A stretch of DNA of 64,000 nucleotides from Mixophyes australis (taxonomy: Eukaryota > Chordata > Amphibia > Anura > Limnodynastidae). Position numbers and translations under genes: made by a program. The notes beneath the pieces are model-generated. The model was not told the origin of the DNA. It worked only from the letters and a program-made list of their open reading frames with translations, and did not search any database. Location of the stretch: NCBI GenBank assembly GCA_036250195.1, contig JAVHZZ010000017.1, positions 434,001 to 498,000 of the forward strand, given 5' to 3'. Numbering within the stretch: the first letter of the stretch is position 1; each line of letters begins with the position of its first letter. Positions 10,736 to 19,892 of the stretch are shown one piece after another.

Positions 10736-11122
10736 AATACACATGAGAAACAGACAGCAACAGAACGTCTTCATGCTGTATGCAGCTTGGTCTCAGACTG
10801 TACACCATCCCCACCAGAAAGACCGCATGCCTCAATTGACAACATCCCTTCTTCCGTTCCCGTGGTCATCACTACATCACCGCAGGTGGACACAAGAGAG
10901 ATCACCATCGAGAATGATGCACAAGCAGATTTTTCATTCTTCTGTTTGTGCTTATGGTGCTGCCTTCCAGCAGACCAGCAGCAGCGGAGGCAACAGCAAA
11001 CATCTGGCCCCCGGAGATCTCGTCTTCAGTCCCTGTGGAGGTGGATTCGTAAAAGATGTGGAAGGGTGGTTTCTGCGAGCAACATCAGTGGAAACCAAGA
11101 CAATGGCAGCGCTGGGAACTGA
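10736..11122 (+). CDS. terminal exon f, copy A
   Basis: 387 nt after TTTTTTCCCCTACAG, ending in TGA; 128 residues in the phase set by exon e. The N-terminal half is Ser/Thr/Pro-rich. It then has a short Cys-rich hydrophobic stretch (FFCLCLWCCLP), a Gln/Arg stretch (DQQQRRQQQ) and a Trp/Arg-rich basic stretch (LQSLWRWIRKRC). The Cys cluster followed by basic residues could suit membrane association by acylation, but that is inference. Copy B differs by one silent and one Leu/Ser change. A second, longer frame over the same bases is not consistent with the splice phase. Confidence 0.6.
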   Translation, partial: NTHEKQTATERLHAVCSLVSDCTPSPPERPHASIDNIPSSVPVVITTSPQVDTREITIENDAQADFSFFCLCLWCCLPADQQQRRQQQTSGPRRSRLQSLWRWIRKRCGRVVSASNISGNQDNGSAGN

Positions 11123-11865
11123 GACATACCATCATGCGGCATACAGGGTGAGCTCATGTCTTGCACTGAAGGGTTAAGTTGTTACATAGTCTGATTCTAC
11201 ACATACTAACCTAGGAAACACCTATATTGTACTGATGCACTATCCACAATGTTCTACACATATATACACCAAGAAAATAATAATCAGATTCTGTTGGCTG
11301 AATCCCAAGGATTCAACTGAACACAAATCTTCCTAAACCTGCTAGGAATTATCCACATTTTAATCCAAATTCAGGATTCTGTACATCAATATATTTTACA
11401 TATAATACATTTTCCACATTTAGAAATATAGCTGTAACATAAGTCTTCTAGTTTTACTCTTTCCTTAACCATCAGCCATCTAAAGATACAATATATTTAC
11501 ATAAATTAGTGGTCTTAAGTATGGATTTAACCAAATCTACCAGAGATCTTTAATTCTTCATATAAAACCTGCACATACTACAAATGTATTAGAAACATGA
11601 AATTATCTGATAGAAGAGGACTGGTGACTGTATCCGTCAGTGCAAGACATTTCCCCTGTTCATGAGCACGGAAAGATGGACACTGTTGCTGATTTAACAC
11701 CAGATGTTTCATATAGATATATAGATATATAAATATATAGATCTAATTGTTTAATTTAGATATACAGATATAGATGTTTATGTAATATGCTTAAAATATT
11801 GGTAGTTACAAAAAAACAAAAAAAAACAAAAAAATTATTATAAGAGTAAGAGAGGGCTGGGATTA
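11123..11865. other. 3' region of gene copy A, no further feature
   Basis: AT-rich sequence after the TGA, with a degenerate GATATA microsatellite at about 11705-11785 and A-rich runs at 11810-11835. No clear AATAAA poly(A) signal close to the stop. Confidence 0.4.
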
Positions 11866-12113
11866 GTAGTGATATAAACACTGAGGGTGCATGTAGATGA
11901 AAAGGTTAAGGTGACTGGCGGGTCAGGTTCAGGGCAGGATCATGCGTCCTCCCTGGCAGGTCATCGAGTGTCCCCTGCACGATTGCCTCAAATTTAGTTG
12001 ACCCAGGTCAGCGAGCAGGTCCAGTCGCGGTCGGCTGACCGTAGTTTGTTTACTTTAGCACTGTTGGTGGATGCAGGGACTGCGGCTCCTGGGCCGGGGA
12101 GCTCTCTATCTGT

Positions 12114-12118
12114 TTCTC
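12114..12118. repeat. gypsy target duplication, left (TTCTC)
   Basis: TTCTC directly left of the LTR TG; repeated at 17643-17647. Copy B has one TTCTC at the matching place (about 43473-43477) and no element. Confidence 0.9.
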
Positions 12119-12761
12119 TGTCACGACTGATAGTGGGTACCTGCTGTTGTTGGCGCAACTCAGAGGAAGGCGCGGAGTCTAACGTGCCCCTGGTATTCAC
12201 CAGGAACCCCCGCAAGGAAGTATGGACTCCGCTGCAGGGACACGCAGGTCGCGGTCCTTCCTAGAGTCCACAGCGAGATACAAGGAGGTGTCAGACAGGC
12301 CGGGTCAGCAACGTTCAGGTAGAAGAGGTACAAAGGGAAATCCAGAAGAATGGTGAGGCAAGCCGGGTCGGTAACTTTCAGGGAGAACAGTACAAAGGCA
12401 GAATCCAAATAGGGGTGGTGAAACGGTCCGGGTCAAAAGGTCACAAGCAGCACGAGGATAGTCAGGAACGAATACAGCAACTGGTATACACAAACGCTGG
12501 AGGCAGGAAGACCTGATACTCTGGCACTGGTGAGAGGGCAGGAAGAGGTTTAAATACTGTGGTAACCCAATCAGAATCAGCGCTGCAGCGCTGTCATACC
12601 TGCCGCCGGGAATCCTTCATAGCGTCCCGTTGCCTAGCAACGGGGCGCGTCATCACACCCAGAGGTCGGACGGCAGGGGGATCCGGAAGTGATGCGTCTG
12701 GTTGCTATGCAACCAGACGCGCTGTCAGCAGACAGGCGGCCGTACGGAACGGCGCCTGACA
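12119..12761 (-). repeat. 3' LTR of the gypsy element
   Basis: 643 bp; on the minus strand this is the downstream LTR. Pol runs a few codons into it. It carries the same TATTTAAA box as the other LTR. Confidence 0.92.
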
Positions 12762-15700
12762 GTATACCCTCCTCTTCCTCCTCCTGTTTGAAGGAACATT
12801 TTAAGAATTCTAGGAGCGTGAAGGTCCTGCTTGTCCACCCATGATCTCTCCTCTGGGCCAAATCCTTTCCAATGGACAAGAAATTGCTGTTTGCCACGAA
12901 GAATGCGAGAGGCCAAGATCCGATTGACTTCGAATTCAGTTCCAGAAGAGGTTTGTATTGGTGGGGGACGACAGGGAGGTCGATAGAATTTATTGAGTAC
13001 CACTGGTCGTAGTAATGAGACATGAAAAGCATTATGACATCTCAGAGAAGGAGGAAGTTTCAATTTAAAGCATACAGGATTAATTACTTGCATGATGGTG
13101 TACGGGCCAATAAATCGAGGAGCCATCTTCATAGAAGGAACTTTTAGTCTTAGGTCCCGGGTGGATAGCCATACTTGGTCTCCCACCTTTAAGAGAGGAG
13201 TGGCCCTCCGATGACGATCTGCAAAGATTTTGTGATGCTGAGTAGCCTTGAGTAAAGCCATCTTAGTCTTAGCCCAAATGAGAGAAAACTCCCGATAAAG
13301 AGTATCTACGGCTGGAACCGGTGAAGAGGACACTGGAAAAGGATCCGGAAACACAGGATGACTTCCATATACAATAAAGAATGGGGAGAATCCGGTAGAC
13401 TCATGAATGTGTTGGTTATGGGAGAACTCCGCCCAAGGAAGTAATTGAGACCATTTATTCTGATTGTCAGAGGTAAAACAGCGAAGAAATGTCTCGAGGT
13501 CCTGATTGATTCGCTCCGTCTGTCCATTGGTTTGAGGATGATATCCCGAAGAGAATTTCAATTCTATGTTCAATTTCCTACAAAAGGTTCTCCAAAAACG
13601 GGAGGTGAATTGGACTCCACGGTCCGAAATGATCTCCTTCGGGCAACCATGTAATCTGAATATCTCCTTGATAAAGATATCTGCCAGACGACTGGCCGTG
13701 GGCAGTCCAGTTAGAGGAATAAAATGTGCCATCTTCGAAAATCGATCAATAACCACCCAGATAGTGGTAAACCCTGCACTGTGGGGTAGGTCTGTGATAA
13801 AATCCATGGCCACACTTTCCCAAGGAGCATCGGGGATAGGGAGTGGACGAAGAAGGCCTGCCGGGACTCTTCTACAAGTCTTGTGTTGAGCACAAGTAGT
13901 GCAGGAAGCAATAAATTTACAAATATCGGCACGTACAGTAGGCCACCAGAAGCGACGGCAAAGCAACGATGTTGTCTTCTTTATTCCAGCATGGCCGGCA
14001 ATGCGGGATGAATGAGCCCACTGCAGGGTCTTGAGCCGGAGATGAGGTTCCACGAATGACCGGCCTGGAGGAGGAGAGGACGTTTTGGTCCTAGTGAGGG
14101 CTACAATATTAGAAGGATCAATAATATGCTGAGGAACCAACGGTCTTAAACGATCGGAATCGTCAAATGAGTGAGATAATGCATCGGCACGTCCGTTCTT
14201 GGCTCCAGGGCAGAATGTGAGCTTCATGTTAAATCGAGCAAAGAAGGATGCCCAGCGGGCTTGCCGAGGATTAAGGCAACGAGCCTCTTGAATGAACACT
14301 AGGTTCCGATGGTCGGTAAACACAGTAACAGGAAATATAGCCCCCTCCAACAGATGTCGCCATTCCTCCAGAGCCGCCTTGATGGCCAGTAACTCCTTGT
14401 CCCCTATTCCATAATTACATTCACTTGGAAGAAATCGTCTGGAGAAAAACCCACACGGGTTGTGTGAGCCAGCAGGAGACTCTTGAAAAAGCACCGCCCC
14501 AATGCCTACAGAGGATGCATCTACCTCTAAGAAGAAAGGTCGTTCTTGATCTGGCTGGGACAGAACTGGAGCTGAAGAAAATGCTTTCTTTAACGTTATG
14601 AAGGCAGACATGGCTTCCGAGGACCAAACCCTGGGGTTGGCAGTCTTCCTGGTTAAAGCTGTAATGGGAGCTATAATGGTGGAGAATCCCTGAATAAATT
14701 GGCGATAATAGTTTGCAAAGCCAATGAACCTTTGAATCGCTTTAAGGCCTTGTGGCTGAGGCCAGTCCAGAATAGCTGACACCTTGGTGGGATCCATACA
14801 AAGACCTTGACCCGACACAATGAAACCAAGAAAAGGTACCTGGCTAATCTCAAACACACATTTCTCCAGCTTGCAGTAGAGGTGATGTTTCCGGAGTCCA
14901 CGTAAGACCTCCTTTACTTGTTCCCGATGAGTTTTCAGATCTTTAGAAAATATTAATATATCGTCTAAATACACTACCACAGAAGTGTATAACAGGTCAT
15001 GAAAGATATCGTTAACAAAGGTTTGGAAGATGGCTGGGGCGTTGCAGAGGCCGAAGGGCATCACCAGGTACTCGAAATGTCCATCTCTGGTGTTAAAGGC
15101 CGTTTTCCATTCGTCCCTCTTCTTGATGCGAATCAAATTATAGGCCCCACGGAGATCTAATTTGGAAAAAATTTGAGATCCACTGAGTTTGTCAAAGAGG
15201 TCGGAGATGAGAGGTAGTGGATATCGATTTTTGACAGTGATGCGGTTGAGAGGACGATAATCAATACAAGGCCGAAGAGACCCATCCTTCTTCTTAACGA
15301 AAAAAAACCCTGCACCCGCTGGGGAAGTGGATTTGCGGATAAATCCCCGTTTCAGGTTTTCCGAAATATATTGAGACATGGCTGACGTCTCTGGACGAGA
15401 TAAAGGGTAGGTCCGCCCTTTGGGGATGGGTTGGTCAGGAGATAAAACAATAGCGCAATCCCAGGGACGATGAGGAGGCAAGATCTCTGCTTCCACCTTA
15501 CTGAATACATCTTGGAATTCCATATAGGCCTCAGGAAGATGGGTTAGCTCGGAATGAGCCATTACTTGACATTTTGAAGGCAAGACTCTAGACAGACATT
15601 CAAAGCGACATCCTGAACCCCACGACATAACTTGAGCGTGGTCCCAATCCATCTGAGGAGAATGCTTTCTCAGCCACAGTAGCCCCAAGATGAGGGGATT

Positions 15701-16114
15701 AATGGACCTCGGCAACACCAAAAGTTGGATCATCTCGCTATGAAGTACTCCTACCATCAACCGAACAGGAGAAGTCACGGAGGAGATGGAGCCGTGGGTG
15801 ACACGACTACCGTCGACTGCCGTCAGAGATAACGGTTGAGGCAATGGGTTTAAAGGTATTTGGAGCTGCGAAGCTAGATCCGCCGAAATGAAGTTCCCGG
15901 AGGAGCCGGAGTCCACAAAGGCCGTGGTGGAAAAGGTACCCTTGGGGGTGCTCAGGATGACAGCCATCTGAAATTCTGGGGAATTTTCTTTAGAATAGGG
16001 AGCAACTGTGGATTCTCCTAAAACGGCCTCCCCGCCACCGTTTAGGAGGAAGAGTTTCCCGGTTTCTTGGGACAAACTCTTAGCAGGTGTCCCGGATCTC
16101 CACAATACAGACAC
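12725..16114 (-). CDS. pol: gypsy Pol polyprotein (protease-RT-RNase H-integrase-chromodomain)
   Basis: Open for 1129 codons; no ATG at its start, so it is expected to be made by -1 frameshift from gag. Seen in order: aspartic protease motif VDSGSSG (about residue 67-73), RT with KKKDGSLRPCIDYRPLN and active-site YLDD (about residue 381), RNase H (EVDASSVGIGAVL, FTDHRNL), integrase zinc-binding HH-CC (GHAGIKKTT, CTTCAQHK), integrase core D-D-E (MDFITDLP, ISDRGVQF, NGQTERIN), and a C-terminal chromodomain (VNRILASRIL, FLVHWKGF). The last dozen codons lie in the 3' LTR. No stop or shift is seen in it. Confidence 0.92.
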   Translation of the reverse strand: MSVLWRSGTPAKSLSQETGKLFLLNGGGEAVLGESTVAPYSKENSPEFQMAVILSTPKGTFSTTAFVDSGSSGNFISADLASQLQIPLNPLPQPLSLTAVDGSRVTHGSISSVTSPVRLMVGVLHSEMIQLLVLPRSINPLILGLLWLRKHSPQMDWDHAQVMSWGSGCRFECLSRVLPSKCQVMAHSELTHLPEAYMEFQDVFSKVEAEILPPHRPWDCAIVLSPDQPIPKGRTYPLSRPETSAMSQYISENLKRGFIRKSTSPAGAGFFFVKKKDGSLRPCIDYRPLNRITVKNRYPLPLISDLFDKLSGSQIFSKLDLRGAYNLIRIKKRDEWKTAFNTRDGHFEYLVMPFGLCNAPAIFQTFVNDIFHDLLYTSVVVYLDDILIFSKDLKTHREQVKEVLRGLRKHHLYCKLEKCVFEISQVPFLGFIVSGQGLCMDPTKVSAILDWPQPQGLKAIQRFIGFANYYRQFIQGFSTIIAPITALTRKTANPRVWSSEAMSAFITLKKAFSSAPVLSQPDQERPFFLEVDASSVGIGAVLFQESPAGSHNPCGFFSRRFLPSECNYGIGDKELLAIKAALEEWRHLLEGAIFPVTVFTDHRNLVFIQEARCLNPRQARWASFFARFNMKLTFCPGAKNGRADALSHSFDDSDRLRPLVPQHIIDPSNIVALTRTKTSSPPPGRSFVEPHLRLKTLQWAHSSRIAGHAGIKKTTSLLCRRFWWPTVRADICKFIASCTTCAQHKTCRRVPAGLLRPLPIPDAPWESVAMDFITDLPHSAGFTTIWVVIDRFSKMAHFIPLTGLPTASRLADIFIKEIFRLHGCPKEIISDRGVQFTSRFWRTFCRKLNIELKFSSGYHPQTNGQTERINQDLETFLRCFTSDNQNKWSQLLPWAEFSHNQHIHESTGFSPFFIVYGSHPVFPDPFPVSSSPVPAVDTLYREFSLIWAKTKMALLKATQHHKIFADRHRRATPLLKVGDQVWLSTRDLRLKVPSMKMAPRFIGPYTIMQVINPVCFKLKLPPSLRCHNAFHVSLLRPVVLNKFYRPPCRPPPIQTSSGTEFEVNRILASRILRGKQQFLVHWKGFGPEERSWVDKQDLHAPRILKMFLQTGGGRGGYTVRRRSVRPPVC
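12762..12786 (-). other. polypurine tract
   Basis: On the minus strand the bases before the 3' LTR read AGGAGGAGGAAGAGGAGGG then TATAC, a purine run suited to plus-strand priming. Confidence 0.7.
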
Positions 16115-16986
16115 AGGCGTTGTTTGAAGCGTCTCTCCCTCTCTTCAAGGGATAATTTAGAGCGTCCTACTTGCATTGGTTCGTCCACTGGCAGGATGGG
16201 ATTTTGGAACTGGGGTGCTAACCGTGGTATGAACCGTTTGCCAGGAGAGCGTTACTGCGTGCGCTCTTGGTAGCGCAAATCCACCTTTATGCACATGGAG
16301 ATGAGGGAATCTAACTCGGCCGGGAGTTCTCTGGAAATTAGCTCATCCTTAATCCGGTCAACCAGACCTTGCCAAAAGGTTGCCACCAGTGCTTCGTTAT
16401 TCCATTTTAACTCGGAAGCCAGGGTCTGAAATTGAACTGCGTATTGCCCCACGGACAGGTCACCTTGGCGGAGGTTTAACAAGCTAGTAGCTGCAGAAGC
16501 AACTCTTCCGGGATCATCGAAGACTTTTCTGAAAGCTTCAATGAAGGAGTTGGAGCTATTAAGAAGTGGACCCCCTTGTTCCCATAAAGGTGAGGCCCAG
16601 GCAAGGGCTTGACCACTGAGGAGGGAGATGAGAAAGGCTACTTTGGTGCGTTCTGAAGAAAAGGCCCCTGGGTTGCACTCAAATTGAATGGCACATTGGT
16701 TCAGAAAGCCCCTGCACTTCTTGGGATCACCGTCAAACTTTTCGGGTGTCGGGATGCGTAAACCGGAGGCCGCTGTAGAGACCGTAACCACACTGGATGC
16801 TGTGGATGCAGAAGAGGTTATGGCTGGTGTAGCGGGTGAAGCATTCTGAAATGTATCGAAGCGGGTAGCAATCCCTTGGACACATTGTAGGAGATGCGCT
16901 TGGGCTGCTTCTTGTTGCTCCACTCGTTGAGCCAAATGCAGGAGTAGGTCTCGAGCAGACGGTTCACCAGACCCCTCCGTTGTCAT
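16042..16986 (-). pseudogene. gag: gypsy Gag with one premature stop
   Basis: ATG at 16986-16984. A coiled/helical N-terminus (LLLHLAQRVEQQEAAQ) and a capsid-like region (about residues 85-240) run 244 codons to an in-frame TAA at 16252-16254. The same frame then continues open through a CCHC zinc knuckle (CLYCGDPGHLLRVC) to the natural-looking TAA at 16042-16044. The stop removes the nucleic-acid-binding part and blocks the path to pol. Otherwise the length is usual for the family. The only obvious lesion in the element. Confidence 0.85.
16054..16060 (-). promoter_or_regulatory. slippery heptamer GGGAAAC (-1 frameshift site)
   Basis: On the minus strand the gag codons read ..G GGA AAC.., four codons before the gag stop, and pol is in the -1 frame. 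This is a canonical X-XXY-YYZ site. A downstream structure was not assessed. Confidence 0.65.
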
Positions 16987-16987
16987 G

Positions 16988-16997
16988 GCCAGAGTAT
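16988..16997 (-). other. putative self-priming primer-binding site
   Basis: Two bases inside the 5' LTR edge on the minus strand is ATACTCTGGC. Its exact complement GCCAGAGTAT lies in the 5' LTR (17397-17406) about 31 nt after TATTTAAA, where the transcript should start. No good match to a tRNA 3' end is seen. Tf1/sushi-type elements are known to prime from their own RNA 5' end. Confidence 0.6.
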
Positions 16998-16999
16998 AC

Positions 17000-17642
17000 T
17001 GTCACGACTGATAGTGGGTACCTGCTGTTGTTGGCGCAACTCAGAGGAAGGCGCGGAGTCTAACGTGCCCCTGGTATTCACCAGGAACCCCCGCAAGGAA
17101 GTATGGACTCCGCTGCAGGGACACGCAGGTCGCGGTCCTTCCTAGAGTCCACAGCGAGATACAAGGAGGTGTCAGACAGGCCGGGTCAGCAACGTTCAGG
17201 TAGAAGAGGTACAAAGGGAAATCCAGAAGAATGGTGAGGCAAGCCGGGTCGGTAACTTTCAGGGAGAACAGTACAAAGGCAGAATCCAAATAGGGGTGGT
17301 CAAACTGTCCGGGTCAAAAGGTCACAAGCAGCACGAGGATAGTCAGGAACGAATACAGCAACTGGTATACACAAACGCTGGAGGCAGGAAGACCTGATAC
17401 TCTGGCACTGGTGAGAGGGCAGGAAGAGGTTTAAATACTGTGGTAACCCAATCAGAATCAGCGCTGCAGCGCTGTCATACCTGCCGCCGGGCATCCTTCA
17501 TAGCGTCCCGTTACCTAGCAACGGGGCGCATCATCACACCCAGAGGTCGGACGGCAGGGGGATCCGGAAGTGATGCGTCTAGTTGCTATGCAACCAGACG
17601 CGCTGTCAGCAGACAGGCGGCCGTGCGGAACGGCGCCTGACA
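17000..17642 (-). repeat. 5' LTR of the gypsy element
   Basis: 643 bp; minus-strand upstream LTR. TATA-like TATTTAAA at 17437-17430 (minus) and the candidate transcript start near 17406-17408. Confidence 0.92.
17430..17437 (-). promoter_or_regulatory. TATA-like box of the gypsy LTR
   Basis: TATTTAAA on the minus strand, about 31 nt before GCCAGAGTAT, the sequence complementary to the putative primer site. Confidence 0.55.
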
Positions 17643-17647
17643 TTCTC
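17643..17647. repeat. gypsy target duplication, right (TTCTC)
   Basis: Second copy of the 5-bp duplication, followed by CCTCTGCAGG as in copy B. Confidence 0.9.
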
Positions 17648-18036
17648 CCTCTGCAGGTTCGGCTGGTTGTGTGACATCAGGTCAGAGGTCTGGGCGTGCT
17701 TCTTATGCGGAAGCCGCATCTACGGCCATGGTGGGCCCGTCATCACGTGTGGAAGGTGGTAGTCGTGGGTCAGTTGGTGAGCATGCCAGTAGGGTATCTG
17801 GTTCTAGCTCTGATTCCAGCTCTTCTACCTCTGGGAGTGAGGTTCCGGCCAGGTCTGGGAGGGCAGACACAAGATTGATGAAGCTCCTGGAGAGGAAGTT
17901 GTGTAGTACCTGCCATAGGGCGGGGTTGGAAGGTGTTGGTTCCAATGAAGGAAGCAGGATATTGAGGGACGATGTGGTGCGCTGTTCCAATACAGCCGTC
18001 AGGGGGATATTAGGTGCCGGGTGTGTGGTAAGATAG
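17643..18036 (+). pseudogene. outer Ngaro gag-like fragment, copy A
   Basis: Open frame rich in Ser and Gly (SRVSGSSSDSSSSTSGSE) followed by LMKLLERKLCSTCHRAG. It continues the short gag-like frame left of the gypsy insertion (about 11998-12118). No ATG start is evident. Called gag only from its place before the RT fragment. Confidence 0.45.
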
Positions 18037-18449
18037 GCACAGGTTGTTTTGTGGATATGTTTGCCATCACTAATAAGGCTACAGATGATTTGGCAGCATC
18101 AAGGTCACGCTCTGGCGTGTTGACGAGGCATATCGAGAAATTGTCATACCTGGTTATTGAAATTGACACTGTTGCAGGGTGTTGTAAGCTTCCAATGGAG
18201 GAAGTGGCTAAGTTGAGGGGTGTGATTGATTCATTTCAGGGTGAGTGTAAGGTGCAGTAAAAACAGGTGCAGTCACTGCTTGGCCTGCTTAATTTTGCTT
18301 GTAGAGTGATACCCATGGGTAGGGTTTTTTGCCAGAAGTTAGAGAGGGCTATGGTTGGGATTACAAAAGCAATGCATTTTGTGAGGATATCAAAGGAAAT
18401 TAGAGATTATATGGCTATGTGGTGCATGTTCTTGGAAAATTTTAAATGA
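18021..18449 (+). pseudogene. outer Ngaro reverse-transcriptase C-terminal fragment, copy A
   Basis: Two short frames split by a TAA: ..LSYLVIEIDTVAGCCKLPMEEV.. (residues resembling the RT 'LGIEID' region) and SLLGLLNFACRVIPMGRVFC with a DYMAMWCMFL end. These match the conserved RT end of DIRS/Ngaro elements. The catalytic YLDD region is absent through deletion. Confidence 0.65.
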
Positions 18450-18508
18450 GTTTGAAGCTGCTTTGTTTCGGCTTGAGTGTGTAAAGGCTTTTTTCATGGC
18501 TTTCAGAA

Positions 18509-18726
18509 ATACAACAGAGGGATTGAATGAGACCGAGGTGATATAAACACTGAGGGGGCAGGCAGAGGAAAAAGTACAGGCATACCAGGAGTTAACTTAT
18601 CTGGGTTGTGGTAGAAATCTGAGTTATCCAATCAGTGGAGCCGGAAGGGGAGGGGTTTGCTTTCCTGAGGAGGCTTATAACATATAGGAAAAGGATGTGA
18701 CTTCCTCTTGCCGGATAGATTTGTTA
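18509..18726 (+). repeat. Ngaro split repeat A1 (copy A)
   Basis: Starts ATACAACAGAGGG and ends GGATAGATTTGTTA; same 218 bp recur at 20877-21094 with very few changes. Confidence 0.85.
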
Positions 18727-19013
18727 AGTGAGTATGGGCTCTCTGCTGTCCTGGTAAGTATTGCTACATAAACTGTTTTTTCACTGTGTTTTTTAACTGT
18801 GTTATACTGTTTTTGGTATTGCATTTATTGCTGTGATCGTGTTTATTTAAGTTGTATTTTCAGTGTTCTTTTCTTTTCACATTTGTTCCCAATCCATTCT
18901 CCTCCTTGTTTTCTCCACCTTATCTTCTTCCCCTAGTTCTTGTCCCTTCCTCCCCTACCTTTCCCCTCTCTCTTTTTCTTGTTTATTTTTTGTTACCTTT
19001 TCCTTTCCCCATT

Positions 19014-19199
19014 ATGCTCCGGGCCAAGAGAGTTAGGGTTCCACCCCACCGCCTCGCTGAGGCTTGTTCCCCCCCCTCGGCCCTTAGTAAGCGGCGAGCC
19101 CAGATCCGGGCCTCGCCGACGGGTGTTTCCTCTTCCCCCCTCTCGGGTAGTGGGGTGGGTGTCCCCGGCGGTTCCGCTGCGGCCGCGGCGGCTAGTTAA
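19014..19199 (+). pseudogene. inner Ngaro gag start, copy A
   Basis: ATG-initiated (MLRAKRVRVPPHRLAE) basic, Pro/Ser-rich frame that stops after an Ala run. In copy B the equivalent frame runs on to 45135. The body of gag is deleted. Confidence 0.4.
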
Positions 19200-19328
19200 A
19201 GTTTCTGCGCATGCGTGACGACGCGCACGCAGACACGCGCGCATGCGCGTCAGTCCATCCCGATTCCGGCGGCCATGTTAGATGCGGGCGCTCCAGGAGG
19301 GCCCGTGGATGCCCCTGCAGCCCAGTAG
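19200..19328. other. GC-rich CpG-dense segment
   Basis: Alternating purine-pyrimidine, CG-rich (GCGCATGCG, CGCGCGCATGCGCG) sequence between the gag start and the recombinase fragment; differs by small indels from copy B. Probably the scar of the internal deletion. Confidence 0.4.
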
Positions 19329-19609
19329 AATTGACAAGGTTGTATAGGGATATGTCTCCTGCTCCCGGTGGTTATTGGCTTAGACATAGTAATGGTTTTC
19401 CCCTTACAAAGTTTCAATTTTCAGCGGTATTCAAAATATGCGTGGTTAAGTTTGGTTTGAGTGCAGCGGACTATGGGACGCATTCCTTTAGGATAGGGGC
19501 AGCTACGGTAGCGGCAGAAGAGGGTGTGTCTGAGCAGAGCATTATGGCTTTGGGTAGATGGAAGTCTAAGTGTTTTAAGCGGTATGTCAGGCCAGCTGTG
19601 GCGCTCTAG
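19329..19609 (+). pseudogene. inner Ngaro tyrosine recombinase, C-terminal half, copy A
   Basis: LTRLYRDMSPAPGG through to VRPAVAL and TAG. Shows the H-x2-R block (THSFRIGAAT), the GRWKS block and the candidate nucleophile Tyr (KRYVRP). The first catalytic Arg region (RSKTD in the outer element) is missing, so it cannot be active alone. Confidence 0.75.
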
Positions 19610-19892
19610 CCTTAGACAGGGCGATGTAATAAGGCTGACCTATGACGTTGCGTTGCTTACCTTGTTGAAAGGGAGCGCGGAGGGTTTTGCCATTTCTTTT
19701 CTCCGGGGGCCTGATTGGCGGTGGCACCCCGGGGTTTCCGGTTTTACCTCCGCATGGGTCACCCTGCGTTATGCGCGAATGTGGCATTTTTTTGTTTTCA
19801 GTATTAATTATGTTTTACGTTTTGCCATTTAATTTACTACTAATAAATTACTCCATGTTGCAGGTGTACGTCAGGATGGGAGGAGTATTTGA

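Larger units (their letters stand above)
6407..11122 (+). pseudogene. unrecognised spliced gene, copy A (first exon missing)
   Basis: Six exons can be read: 6407-6466, 7135-7194, 7396-7455, 8595-8651, 10002-10070 and 10736-11122. Each internal exon is a multiple of three, open, flanked by AG and GT, and joins in phase 0; together they encode 230 residues up to TGA at 11120-11122. The first four are related 19-20-residue modules (SPP.GFY...SSE). Relative to copy B it lacks the opening exon (that part lies outside the duplication) and one repeat exon (B 38655-38714). No family is recognised. It may be a 5'-truncated paralogue rather than a working gene, or may use an exon not seen here. A gypsy element lies about 1 kb downstream. 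Confidence 0.6.
12119..17642 (-). mobile_element. Ty3/gypsy chromovirus, 5.5 kb, near-complete
   Basis: Two 643-bp LTRs (TGTCACGACTG...CGCCTGACA in plus orientation) flank gag and pol on the minus strand. Gag has an in-frame stop; pol is one open frame: protease, RT, RNase H, integrase, chromodomain. Target duplication TTCTC is intact and the empty site survives in copy B, so insertion followed the segmental duplication. By eye the LTRs differ at about 7 positions. The protein order and chromodomain place it with the vertebrate sushi-type chromoviruses. Confidence 0.93.

Noticed and set aside
12160..12408. 82-codon open frame in both gypsy LTRs
   Set aside because: It is present twice only because the LTRs are copies; non-coding LTR sequence.
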